Made by a program: the position numbers and the translations under genes. A DNA stretch of 16,548 nucleotides from Gammaproteobacteria bacterium (lineage in GTDB: Bacteria; Pseudomonadota; Gammaproteobacteria; SZUA-229), in the NCBI GenBank assembly GCA_011051475.1, contig DRLE01000141.1:1-16548 (forward strand), read 5' to 3'. Within the stretch, counting starts at the first letter, position 1, and each line of letters starts with the position of its first letter. The notes beneath the pieces were generated by a model, which was not told where the DNA came from, searched no databases, and saw only the letters and a program-made list of their open reading frames with translations. Shown here piece after piece: positions 1-7,287 of the stretch.

Positions 1-2
1 AC

Positions 3-1148
3 GGTATGGCCTCGTGGTGGTGCGCCATCCACGGTTATAACGTGCCCGAGCTGAACCGGGCCGCCAGCACACAGCTGGAACAGATGGCACATGTCATGTT
101 CGGCGGTCTGACGCATAGACCGGCGATCGAGCTTGGCAGAAAACTGGTCAATATCACTCCCGATGGCCTGGACACCGTTTTTCTAGCCGATTCCGGTTCG
201 GTTTCGGTTGAAATCGCGCTGAAAATGGCAGTACAGTACTGGCAGGCAAATGGCCGGCCAGGGAAACAGCGCTTTGTCAGCCTGCGCGGCGGCTATCACG
301 GCGATACCCTGGGAGCGATGTCGGTGTGTGACCCGGTTACCGGCATGCACCGCCTGTTTTCCGATATGCTCATGCCGAATTTCTTTGCCGACAGGCCCGC
401 CTGCCGGTTTGGGGAAAGCTGCAGTGATAAAGACATTGCCGGCCTGGAAGCCATACTGCGGGAAAACCACAATACTATTGCCGCCCTGATCCTTGAACCG
501 GTGGTACAGGGCGCAGGCGGTATGTGGCTCTACTCGCCGGATTATCTGAAACGCGCCCGCGAACTGTGCCGGCAATACGATGTACTGCTGATTGCCGATG
601 AAATCGCCACCGGTTTCGGGCGCACGGGGAAGCTGTTTGCCTGTGAATATGCCGGTATTTCACCCGATATTCTGTGCCTGGGTAAATCGCTGACCGGCGG
701 TTACCTGACCCTGGCGGCGACCCTTTGCCGGCGCGAAATCAGTGATACCATCAGTTCTCAGCCGCCACATGCCTTTATGCACGGTCCCACCTTTATGGGC
801 AATCCGCTGGCCTGCGCGGTAGCGCTGAAAAGCATCGAACTGCTGGAAAACTCACCCTGGCAGGATCGAATTGCCGCGATTGAGCAACAACTGCGCGACG
901 AACTTGAAGCCTGCCGGTCGCTTGAAGGCGTGCGGGATGTGCGGGTACTGGGTGCCATTGGCGTGATTGAGCTGGAGCAGCCGGTAAATATGCGCCGGAT
1001 TACCCAGGCTTTTGTTGAGGCCGGCGTATGGATTCGCCCCTTTGGCCGTCTGGTTTACCTGATGCCGCCCTATATTATCCGCAAGGCGGAACTGACGCAG
1101 CTGACCTCTGCTATCCACCAGGTTTTAATTAATGGCAAACATCGCTGA
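3..1148 (+). CDS. bioA: Adenosylmethionine-8-amino-7-oxononanoate aminotransferase (5' end outside window)
   Basis: This is a class III PLP-dependent aminotransferase of biotin synthesis, which converts KAPA to DAPA with S-adenosylmethionine as amino donor in the cytoplasm. The visible protein opens with GMASWWCAIHGYN, matching the BioA substrate-pocket segment, followed by HVMFGGLTHRPA and FLADSGSVSVE. The PLP-contacting aspartate lies in IADEIATGFGRTG (Asp codon 597-599) and the Schiff-base lysine in LGKSLTGGYL (Lys codon 684-686). The frame is open to the left edge, so roughly 45-50 N-terminal residues of a protein of about 430 are missing and the first ATG (position 6) is internal. The stop is TGA at 1146-1148. 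mltF follows in the same direction after about 75-120 bp, depending on its start. No other bio gene is in the window. Confidence 0.95.
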   Translation, partial: GMASWWCAIHGYNVPELNRAASTQLEQMAHVMFGGLTHRPAIELGRKLVNITPDGLDTVFLADSGSVSVEIALKMAVQYWQANGRPGKQRFVSLRGGYHGDTLGAMSVCDPVTGMHRLFSDMLMPNFFADRPACRFGESCSDKDIAGLEAILRENHNTIAALILEPVVQGAGGMWLYSPDYLKRARELCRQYDVLLIADEIATGFGRTGKLFACEYAGISPDILCLGKSLTGGYLTLAATLCRREISDTISSQPPHAFMHGPTFMGNPLACAVALKSIELLENSPWQDRIAAIEQQLRDELEACRSLEGVRDVRVLGAIGVIELEQPVNMRRITQAFVEAGVWIRPFGRLVYLMPPYIIRKAELTQLTSAIHQVLINGKHR

Positions 1149-1154
1149 TTTTTA

Positions 1155-1160
1155 TATAAT
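1155..1160 (+). promoter_or_regulatory. Possible -10 box upstream of mltF
   Basis: A perfect TATAAT lies just after the bioA stop, in a T/A-rich stretch. No good -35 hexamer is visible at 16-18 bp upstream (the best is TGGCAA overlapping the end of bioA). It could give mltF its own promoter, but the support is only this one box. Confidence 0.3.
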
Positions 1161-1269
1161 CACACAGCAGCCCGCTTTTTCCTTTAGCCGGCGAGAAGAT
1201 GTCCATTAGCAGGTAACTACCATCGAAGTTAAAAAGTCGCTCTGTCGTCCGCTGTTCCTGTCCCTTGCT

Positions 1270-2655
1270 GTGGTCATCGCAAGCGTTATTTTTGTTTTTA
1301 ACTACCTGCCCAAACTCGTCTACGTTTCCCAGCTGGAACAGATAAAGGATGACGGCCAGCTTATCGTGATTACCCGCAACAGCCCCACTACCTATTATGA
1401 AGGACCTGATGGCCCCGCCGGTCTTGAGTATGAACTGGCAAAAATGTTTGCCGACGAGCTGGGTGTGGAACTGGTCCTGCTGGTTCCCGACAGCCTTAAC
1501 GACCTGCTCAGACAGATTGAGGCCGGTGATGCCCATATTGCCGCCGCCGGCCTGACCATAACCCCCGAGCGTGAAAAGAAATTCCGCTTCGGTCCCGCCT
1601 ACCAGCAGATCAGTGAACAGCTGATCTATAACGTGAGTAATATCCGCCCTGTCAGCCTTTCCGAACTGGACGGTTCACTGGAGGTCGTGGCCAACTCCAG
1701 CCATGCCGAGCGCCTGAAACAGCTGAAAAAGAAATACCCCGACCTGAGCTGGAAGGAAAGCTACGAGATGGAAAGTGAGGAACTGTTACAGATGGTTTCC
1801 GATGACATTATCGAGTACACCATAGCCGACTCCAACGAGTTTGCCCTGAACCAGCGCTTCCTGATAAACCTGCGCGCGGCCTTCGATATTAACGGCAAGC
1901 AGTCACTGGCCTGGATGATGCCCCGCGCCGGTGACAACAGCCTGTACCTTGAGGTACAGCGCTTCTTCAAGAAAATACGCGACAATGGCGAATTGCAGCG
2001 CCTGCTGGAGCGCGCCTACGGCCATGTGGAAAATTTTGACTATGTCGGCACCAAGATTTTTATGCGCCATATTGGTCTGCGCCTGCCCCGCTTCCGCGAT
2101 CTGTTTGAAAAGGCCGGAGAAGAACATAAGCTGGACTGGCGTCTGCTGGCTGCCATGGGGTACCAGGAGTCACACTGGGATCCTGACGCAATATCGCCCA
2201 CCGGCGTACGCGGCATTATGATGCTGACCCTGAAAACCGCCAGGGACCTGAAGATACAGGACCGGCTGGACCCGGAAAACAGCATTTCCGGTGGCGCGCG
2301 CTATTTCAGGAAAACCCTGGATCGCATGGACAAAAACATCCCCGAACCCGACCGGACCTGGATGGCCATGGCCGCCTATAACGTCGGCTACTACCACCTG
2401 CAGGATGCCCGCCTGCTGGCAAAAAAACTCGGCCGGAACCCGAACCGCTGGATCGACATTAAGGAAACCCTGCCGCTACTGGCCAAACGCAAGTGGTACA
2501 AACAGACCCGCTACGGCTTTGCCCGTGGCTGGGAACCGGTTCAATACGTGGAAAACATCCGCAGTTACTACGATATTCTCAAGTGGGTTGATGAAGGCGA
2601 CCTGGAAGTTACGCCGGTGCCCGAGGAGTTCCTCAAGATTCCGAACAGTCTGTAG
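1270..2655 (+). CDS. mltF: Membrane-bound lytic murein transglycosylase F
   Basis: MltF cleaves the MurNAc-GlcNAc bond of peptidoglycan, leaving 1,6-anhydro ends, while attached to the envelope. The domain order is typical: an N-terminal hydrophobic segment, an SBP_bac_3-like regulatory domain (about residues 29-250: LEYELAKMFADELGVEL, ITPEREKKFRFGPAYQQIS, YTIADSNEFAL) and a C-terminal SLT domain (about 280-400). The SLT domain has WRLLAAMGYQESHWDPDA with the catalytic Glu at residue 300, SPTGVRGIMML, ISGGARYF and MAAYNVGYYHL. The start is uncertain. The annotated GTG (1270) has no Shine-Dalgarno and falls inside the hydrophobic segment. The frame stays open back to TAG at 1207 with no ATG, GTG or TTG, yet it encodes a convincing EVKKSLCRPLFLSLAVVIAS signal/anchor from about 1225. 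An ATC at 1222 with an AGG eight bases upstream is a possible rare start, and a 1-base error or frameshift from ATG 1199 is the alternative. It converges with the CheR-like gene. Confidence 0.93.
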   Translation: MVIASVIFVFNYLPKLVYVSQLEQIKDDGQLIVITRNSPTTYYEGPDGPAGLEYELAKMFADELGVELVLLVPDSLNDLLRQIEAGDAHIAAAGLTITPEREKKFRFGPAYQQISEQLIYNVSNIRPVSLSELDGSLEVVANSSHAERLKQLKKKYPDLSWKESYEMESEELLQMVSDDIIEYTIADSNEFALNQRFLINLRAAFDINGKQSLAWMMPRAGDNSLYLEVQRFFKKIRDNGELQRLLERAYGHVENFDYVGTKIFMRHIGLRLPRFRDLFEKAGEEHKLDWRLLAAMGYQESHWDPDAISPTGVRGIMMLTLKTARDLKIQDRLDPENSISGGARYFRKTLDRMDKNIPEPDRTWMAMAAYNVGYYHLQDARLLAKKLGRNPNRWIDIKETLPLLAKRKWYKQTRYGFARGWEPVQYVENIRSYYDILKWVDEGDLEVTPVPEEFLKIPNSL

Positions 2656-2707
2656 CCGCTGCAGACATTGAACCTGGCCACAGACATCACCACCTGCCGA
2701 ATATGAT

Positions 2708-3523
2708 TTATGCCTTGCGCCGGTAGAAAACGCCAGCGGGATGCTCCACCCGCTCAAAATCCTGGTTAAACGGAATAATGGCCTGGTTAAGACCGGCGAG
2801 AAACATGCCACCGGGCTTCAGCATGCTTGAAAACTGACTGAGGATATGGGCCTTGACGCCGTTACTGAAATACACCAGCACGGTCGGGCAGATAATCAGG
2901 TCCATTTCGCCCAGGGACTGAAAATCCTGCATCAGATCACACTGGCTGAAATGCACACGCTGGCGGATCTTGTCTTTTACCAGCCAGCGTTCATTATTCT
3001 CGGGAAGCAGATAGTTTTCCCGATAGTTTTCTCTCAGGCTTGCAATCTCCTGAGCGGTATAGGCAGCCGTTTCGGCCTGCTTTATATCGGTCGCCATGCT
3101 GTCTGTTGCCAGAATATCCAGCTGCTTTTTATCACCTGTCTTCTGTTCATATTCTGCAAGCTCCATGGCAAGGGCATAGGCCAGCTGACCCTGGCCACAA
3201 CCAACCAGCCAGATATGACCATTGTCCGGTATTTGCGCAAAGGCGTATTTGTTGAGCACCGAGCTGATTTCCGGAGGAAGCACCCATTCTGATTGCGGAC
3301 GTGAAACAGCATCCAGCACCCGGGCCCTGACAGCCCCTGCCTGAACATTATTCTCCAGCGCCCTGGCCAGCGCGTTCATCGAGTCCAGCTGGAACTCATC
3401 GAGAACGCCCTGAAGGCGTTCCAGTAACTGGCTGCGGCGTGCATCCGGCACAACGATACCCAGCACGTTTTGCAGTGCCAGCAATAACGATTCGTACTCA
3501 TCAATGGTAACAGCAGATAACAT
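2708..3523 (-). CDS. Divergent CheR-like SAM-dependent methyltransferase
   Basis: This 271-residue protein has the layout of CheR, which methylates glutamates of chemoreceptors: an N-terminal helical domain (about 1-75) and a Rossmann methyltransferase domain. CheR landmarks are IWLVGCGQGQLAYALAME (104-121, SAM motif I), DILATDSMATD (136-146), VHFSQCDLM (190-198) and SMLKPGGMFLAG (233-244). Two signatures are degenerate. The TNxTxFFR block that follows the helical domain in true CheR is replaced by SRPQSEWVLPP (74-84). The catalytic-site motif C-R-N-V-L-I-Y-F reads CPTVLVYF (212-219), so the usual Asn is Thr. It may be inactive or use another substrate. No chemotaxis gene is adjacent. The start is supported by TAAGG about 8 bases upstream of the ATG. 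Confidence 0.72.
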   Translation of the reverse strand: MLSAVTIDEYESLLLALQNVLGIVVPDARRSQLLERLQGVLDEFQLDSMNALARALENNVQAGAVRARVLDAVSRPQSEWVLPPEISSVLNKYAFAQIPDNGHIWLVGCGQGQLAYALAMELAEYEQKTGDKKQLDILATDSMATDIKQAETAAYTAQEIASLRENYRENYLLPENNERWLVKDKIRQRVHFSQCDLMQDFQSLGEMDLIICPTVLVYFSNGVKAHILSQFSSMLKPGGMFLAGLNQAIIPFNQDFERVEHPAGVFYRRKA

Positions 3524-3638
3524 AGTCAGACCTTAAAGCGAGGTGATAGTAATTCATTACCAAGCATAGAAGGAAAACGCCGAACTGCAAACAATCCTGT
3601 ACAATTCCGCTTCCTGCCATGCCCCCTTTACTCCCCGG

Positions 3639-4370
3639 TTATGATGCCACAAGTGGGCGGAACAAATCACGACTTTTCAGTGTTTTATTGCCCAGGTGGT
3701 GGGCTATGACAAAGCGCATAAGTGACTTGAGCTCGGCCATATACCGGGGATTCTGCGACAGCAAGTCATAGCTTTCGGCCGCCAGTGCCTGTAAACAGGC
3801 ACCGGATATCTCCGGTAGCCGCGTGCTTGCCGTTGCCTCGCGTATCCTGACCGGACCATGCTCGGGGTGATAACGATACCGTGCATCGGCAGCAATCAGC
3901 TCAGCGCTGTCAGCTTCTGACACCAGGTTCAGGCCAAAACCCAGCAGTTCCAGCAGTTTCAGTTCAAAGCGGCGCAGGGTGATTTCCAGCTGCAAAGGAT
4001 CCTGCAGGGCATACAGACAGTGATGATAATGCTCGAACACGGCCGCCTGCTCATCATGGCTGTGCAACAAATAGGTCAGTAACTCGTTGATATACATGGC
4101 CGAAAGCAGGGCCCGACTTTTCAGCTGCGGAGCTTTCAGCTCGGCGCGTTCAATCGACTTCACATAGGGCAGTGAACCCCTGCCCTGCCAGCTCACCACC
4201 AGTGGTGTAAACAGTAGCAGATTGGCGGCAATGCGCGACTTCGGCCCGCGCCCGCCACGCACCATCAACGACACCCGTCCGTAGTCCTTTGTCAGTACAT
4301 CGATAATACTGCTGGTTTCGCGGTAATCGCGCTTGTGCAGGATGTAGGCAATCTGGGAGGAGACTTGCAT
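3639..4370 (-). CDS. recO: DNA repair protein RecO
   Basis: RecO helps RecR load RecA onto SSB-coated single-stranded DNA in the RecFOR recombination-repair pathway. From ATG 4370 the protein is 243 residues, like E. coli RecO (242). The N-terminal OB-fold has AYILHKRDYRETSSIIDVLT, GRVSLMVRGGRGPKSR and LLLFTPLVVSWQGRG. The helical part has MYINELLTYLL, LRRFELKLLELLGFGLNL and a C-terminal GNKTLKSRDLFRPL. No CxxC zinc site is present. The same frame is open to an upstream ATG (4442), which would add 24 residues encoded by a hairpin and heptamer repeat. I prefer 4370 because the family begins there. Neither start has a clear Shine-Dalgarno: repeat sequence occupies the place where it should be. 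The usual rnc-era-recO-pdxJ neighbours are absent. The upstream gene on this strand is the hydroxylase, 181 bp away. Confidence 0.93.
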   Translation of the reverse strand: MQVSSQIAYILHKRDYRETSSIIDVLTKDYGRVSLMVRGGRGPKSRIAANLLLFTPLVVSWQGRGSLPYVKSIERAELKAPQLKSRALLSAMYINELLTYLLHSHDEQAAVFEHYHHCLYALQDPLQLEITLRRFELKLLELLGFGLNLVSEADSAELIAADARYRYHPEHGPVRIREATASTRLPEISGACLQALAAESYDLLSQNPRYMAELKSLMRFVIAHHLGNKTLKSRDLFRPLVAS

Positions 4371-4371
4371 C

Positions 4372-4403
<32 letters not shown>

Positions 4404-4404
4404 C

Positions 4405-4431
4405 GCTGGAATTGTTCCAGACAATTCCAGC
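4405..4431. repeat. Perfect 11-bp inverted repeat (hairpin) upstream of recO
   Basis: GCTGGAATTGT and ACAATTCCAGC are exact reverse complements separated by 5 bases (TCCAG). On the recO strand the hairpin would form in the leader about 35 bases before the preferred start. There is no T-tract, so it is not an obvious terminator. It could be part of the surrounding repeat or an operator. Confidence 0.7.
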
Positions 4432-4480
4432 ATACACTCCATCCATGGAGATAAATAGTGAATTTTAAAACACTGATACC

Positions 4481-4499
4481 GGAAAAACGAAGTTTTTCC
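4481..4499. repeat. 8-bp hairpin GGAAAAAC/GTTTTTCC
   Basis: GGAAAAAC (4481-4488) and GTTTTTCC (4492-4499) pair perfectly around a GAA loop. It lies between the hydroxylase stop and recO, inside the larger inverted-repeat region. It could slow transcription leaving the hydroxylase gene, but no clear U-tract follows it on that strand. Confidence 0.5.
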
Positions 4500-4537
4500 C
4501 GCTTTAACTATTCACTATTAGTTATTCACTATTCACT

Positions 4538-4552
4538 GCGCGCTTCGCGCGC
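4538..4552 (-). terminator. GC hairpin at the 3' end of the hydroxylase gene
   Basis: GCGCGC-TTC-GCGCGC forms a 6-bp, all-GC stem that begins within the hydroxylase stop codon. No run of T follows, so it is more likely a 3'-end stabiliser or REP-like palindrome than a classical intrinsic terminator. Confidence 0.35.
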
Positions 4553-5226
4553 TATATTTCCGTCCACATCCGTACAAGATTCACATAACTGTTACTCAGC
4601 AGTTCCAGCTCGGCCGAGCCGGGCGCGCTTTCAATGAGGCCTTCGCGGGCTTTTGCCAGGTTGTACAGGATTTCGCGCTTCGCCGGTTCGCGTACGGTGC
4701 TTTGCAGCCAGGTGACGGCGACGATGCGTTCGCCTTTGGTGACTTCGGCGACGCGGTGAGTGCTTGAGGAGGGGTAGAGTACGGCGTCACCGGCGGCGAG
4801 TTTTATTTTCTGCTCGCCGAAGGTGGTGGTAATGACCAGTTCACCGCCTTCATAGTCTTCCGGATCGTTGAGGAAGATGGTAATGGATATGTCCGAACGG
4901 TAACGCTGGCCGGGCGGGCCCATGACCGGGTCATCGACATGGTTGCCGTAGTACATGCCGGGGGTGTATTTGGCGTAAATCGGCGCGGCGATGCGGGCGG
5001 CAAAGGCGGCGGCTATGTAGTCCGGGTTGCGCACCAGCTTGCCCATGACCAGGTTGTTCAGGCGCTGGGTCTCGATTTCCGAGATAAACATTTCATGGTT
5101 GTTCTTGACGCGCCGGGCCTCGCTGCCGGCGGTCTCGGCGCCTTCGCGGAAAGTGGCGGTTTCCATCAGCTCCTGCACCATGCGGACTTCTTCCTTGTCT
5201 AGTACTTCAGGGATAGTAACAAGCAT
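4552..5226 (-). CDS. ybiX: Fe(II)/2-oxoglutarate dioxygenase, PKHD-type hydroxylase (YbiX/PiuC family)
   Basis: This family of about 225 residues uses Fe(II), 2-oxoglutarate and O2 to hydroxylate a substrate that is not firmly known. Relatives (YbiX, PiuC) are often iron-regulated and sit near siderophore receptors. From ATG 5226 the protein is 224 residues, the normal length. The Fe(II) triad is visible as His96 and Asp98 in GNHVDDPVMG, and His157 in PSSSTHRVAEV. Arg167 in GERIVAVTW is the expected 2-oxoglutarate carboxylate ligand. It begins MLVTIPEVLD, as in the family. The frame is open further upstream (to 5490) but that part overlaps the divergent gene and has no family counterpart. It is divergent from the 119-residue gene with a 67-bp gap. 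No receptor gene or clear Fur box is seen here. Confidence 0.93.
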   Translation of the reverse strand: MLVTIPEVLDKEEVRMVQELMETATFREGAETAGSEARRVKNNHEMFISEIETQRLNNLVMGKLVRNPDYIAAAFAARIAAPIYAKYTPGMYYGNHVDDPVMGPPGQRYRSDISITIFLNDPEDYEGGELVITTTFGEQKIKLAAGDAVLYPSSSTHRVAEVTKGERIVAVTWLQSTVREPAKREILYNLAKAREGLIESAPGSAELELLSNSYVNLVRMWTEI

Positions 5227-5293
5227 ATTTTCGGTTTTTCGGTTGCAGTATAATAAGTCGATTTTAACAGAGATACAGTCTGGAGAGAGGGCA
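5227..5293. promoter_or_regulatory. Divergent promoter region
   Basis: The 67-bp gap between two divergent starts must hold promoters for both. TATAAT (5249-5254) is a good -10 for the rightward gene, and TATACT on the opposite strand overlaps it. -35 boxes are weak on both sides. Overlapping -10 elements would make the two promoters mutually exclusive. GGAGAGAGGG (5282-5291) is a strong ribosome binding site for the rightward gene. Confidence 0.4.
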
Positions 5294-5653
5294 ATGAAAC
5301 TGAATATTATTGTGGACGGGCGCACCAATGCCTTCGAGGTGCCCGATGAGCTGCTGATCGAAGCCCAGGATTTCTTTGACAAGCTTGATGCCGATATGGA
5401 CAAGGGTTGGCAGATGAGCCGTGAGTGGGTGGAAAACCCGACGCCCGAGCAGCGCTGCCAGATTGCCGGTGACCGTATTCTGACGGCCATTGAAACCGAA
5501 AATGAAAAACTGCTGATGCTGATGGCGGCCTACATTCTGCACACCCTGCCGGGAATCAAGTCGATTAATATCGATATTACCGGCGACATGAATGAGACCG
5601 ATCTCATTATGGAGCAGGAAGTCGGCAGGCCGCTGGGACCGATTTTCAGCTAA
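5294..5653 (+). CDS. Small acidic protein of unknown function
   Basis: The protein has 119 residues, and I do not recognise a named family. It starts at ATG 5294, just after the strong site GGAGAGAGGG. The frame is open further upstream but overlaps the divergent hydroxylase start. The sequence is soluble and acidic, with no signal or membrane segment: a short beta-like opening (KLNIIVDGRTNAFEVPDELL), then amphipathic helices (EAQDFFDKLDADMDKGWQMSREWVENP, about residues 24-49; AGDRILTAIETENEKLLMLMAAYIL, about 58-82), then INIDITGDMNETDLIMEQE (91-109). The good ribosome binding site and protein-like composition argue for a real gene. A cytosolic protein is the only reasonable inference. Its partner may be the divergent dioxygenase. 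Confidence 0.75.
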   Translation: MKLNIIVDGRTNAFEVPDELLIEAQDFFDKLDADMDKGWQMSREWVENPTPEQRCQIAGDRILTAIETENEKLLMLMAAYILHTLPGIKSINIDITGDMNETDLIMEQEVGRPLGPIFS

Positions 5654-5729
5654 AGGTCATGGAAATAAAACTATAAAAAAACAATCGCTTAGAGGTAGAG
5701 ATTAAAGTATTGTGATGTAGAATCAAGAT

Positions 5730-6857
5730 ATGCGCATCACAGTGATAAAGCGATTACGTCAGCGACCGGTATGGGTCATGCTGGTTTCCAGCTGTGCTTT
5801 TTACGTACTGCTGTCTGTACAGCCGGCACTGGCCTCTGACCGGCCTGATGTTGAAAACGCCGTCATCCTGATTTACCACAATGTATCGGATACGACGCCA
5901 CCGGTGACCAGTGTCAGTCCCGACACCTTCCGTCGGCATATGCAGTATCTTGAAGACAATGGCTATACCGTCTGGCCATTGTATAAAACCCTGGTGTATC
6001 TTGCCGGTGGCAGGAAAGTCCCGCCGAAAACTGTCGTCATTACCTTTGATGATGCCTACCGCTCGGTTTATACCGAAGCTTATCCCGTACTGAGAGAAAA
6101 GCGCTGGCCGTTTACCGTTTTTGTCACCACGAAATATATCAATGATGAGCGCGGCCACTACATGAGCTGGGATCAGCTGCGTGAGATTGAGCGGGCAGGT
6201 GCGCAGATCGGCAACCACACGGTCAGTCATCCCTATATGATTCGCCATCGCAAGGGCGAGAACCGTTTCCGCTGGCAGGACCGCATGACGGAGGAAATTG
6301 AGGCCGCCCAGGAAAAACTGACCGATGAGGGCCTGAAGCCGATAAGAGTGCTGGCCTATCCCTACGGCGAATTTTCCAGGCCGTTGCAGGACCTGGTGGC
6401 TGGCCTGGGGTATTACGCCATGGGCCAGCAATCCGGCGCAGTCAGCCGGCAAAGTGATTTTCAGGCATTGCCGCGTTTTCCCATAACAACGGGGTATGAC
6501 AGTCTGGATGATTTTGCCCTCAAGGTGGCAGCAAAAAACCTGCCGGTACAGGTGCTGGCGCCTGAGGACGGTGTGCTTGATGCGTCTACGGATATTCCCG
6601 AGCTTACGCTGCAGTTACACAGCGGCCCTTACGATAAAGCCGGCTTTGCCTGCTATGCCTCAGGCCAGGGAAAAATACAGCTGGAGTGGCTGAATCAGTC
6701 AAAAACGGTGGTCGCTGTGCGCGCCAATGAGGCACTGCCACCCGGGCGAAGTAAATATAACTGTACCGCACCATCGAAAAGCGATGCCAACGTTTATTAC
6801 TGGTTCAGTTTTCTATGGATGAAGCCCGAGAGTAATGGCCAGTGGTACCTGGAGTAG
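5730..6857 (+). CDS. Secreted polysaccharide deacetylase (NodB homology domain)
   Basis: This 375-residue carbohydrate esterase family 4-like enzyme is predicted to remove acetyl groups from an extracytoplasmic N-acetylated polysaccharide. An N-terminal Sec signal (KRLRQR, hydrophobic 14-30, likely cut after ALA at 36) exports it. NodB motifs are present: ILIYHNVS (47-53); TFDDAYRS (105-112) with catalytic/metal Asp107 and Asp108; NHTVSH (162-167) with metal ligands His163 and His167; and AYPYGEFS (209-216). This spacing resembles PgaB-type N-terminal domains. Residues about 272-375 form an extra beta-rich C-terminal region (LTLQLHSGPYDKAGFACYAS...VYYWFSFLWMK) that I cannot assign. The start is the first ATG giving a full signal peptide, and its ribosome binding site is weak. 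No polysaccharide synthesis genes are adjacent, so the substrate is unknown. Confidence 0.88.
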   Translation: MRITVIKRLRQRPVWVMLVSSCAFYVLLSVQPALASDRPDVENAVILIYHNVSDTTPPVTSVSPDTFRRHMQYLEDNGYTVWPLYKTLVYLAGGRKVPPKTVVITFDDAYRSVYTEAYPVLREKRWPFTVFVTTKYINDERGHYMSWDQLREIERAGAQIGNHTVSHPYMIRHRKGENRFRWQDRMTEEIEAAQEKLTDEGLKPIRVLAYPYGEFSRPLQDLVAGLGYYAMGQQSGAVSRQSDFQALPRFPITTGYDSLDDFALKVAAKNLPVQVLAPEDGVLDASTDIPELTLQLHSGPYDKAGFACYASGQGKIQLEWLNQSKTVVAVRANEALPPGRSKYNCTAPSKSDANVYYWFSFLWMKPESNGQWYLE

Positions 6858-6973
6858 GTGCTCTGGTTCGGGCAATGGCCGGCCTGTTTGTCTTTATTCT
6901 TCGCGCTTGAGCAACTTGTTCAGTGTTTTTTAACGGCTGTCGTGCTGCATCGGTCGCGCCACGGTGCTGACAG

Positions 6974-6997
6974 TTATGTCATGTCATGTTGACATAA
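6974..6997. promoter_or_regulatory. Candidate operator: TTATGTC-N10-GACATAA
   Basis: Perfect 7-bp arms (6974-6980 and 6991-6997) are separated by 10 bases. A second overlapping palindrome, TGTCA-TGT-TGACA (6982-6994), shares the right arm. Such nested dyads suit a dimeric regulator. It lies about 320 bp upstream of the predicted sigma-54 start site, so it could be a distal activator site or could end the deacetylase transcript. The regulator is not known. Confidence 0.4.
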
Positions 6998-7099
6998 ATC
7001 GCAATCTATCCTTGGTTTTCTTTACATCTATTCTTAATTATTTGATTAGTAAGACTATTTTTTCAATTCAGCAGTGATTTTCTGATTATTTTCAGACCC

Positions 7100-7140
7100 T
7101 TGTGTGACTTAATCACAAAACTATAGTTATACTAAGTCAC
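7100..7140. promoter_or_regulatory. Candidate upstream activator site with nested palindromes
   Basis: TGTGA-N5-TCACA (7103-7117) resembles a CRP/FNR-type half-site pair, but with 5 rather than 6 bases between the halves. It overlaps a second perfect inverted repeat, GTGACTTA (7104-7111) with TAAGTCAC (7133-7140), which spans the 10-bp palindrome AACTATAGTT (7119-7128). The group is centred about 190 bp upstream of the predicted sigma-54 start, a normal distance for an enhancer-binding activator. A sigma-70-like TATACT (7128-7133) also lies here. Confidence 0.45.
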
Positions 7141-7287
7141 TGAAAAATAGGTAAATACTGTTACTATCTGGAATAATTATTAGAATTTGTCGAAAAAAAT
7201 TACATCCCTGTCTATTTTCAATGTTTTGTCAGTATTTTCGGCGTATTTATGGCTTAACATCCTGTTTTTAAACGATTCAATCTTCTG

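Noticed and set aside
5027..5293. Extended 208-residue form of the small acidic protein
   Set aside because: The extension is antisense to the hydroxylase and precedes the strong ribosome binding site at 5282-5291.
4552..5490. 312-residue version of the hydroxylase
   Set aside because: The additional 88 N-terminal residues have no family counterpart and overlap the divergent 119-residue gene. ATG 5226 gives the normal length.
5718..5723. TAGAAT as -10 box of the deacetylase gene
   Set aside because: It is only 7 bases from the start codon and has no -35 hexamer at proper distance.
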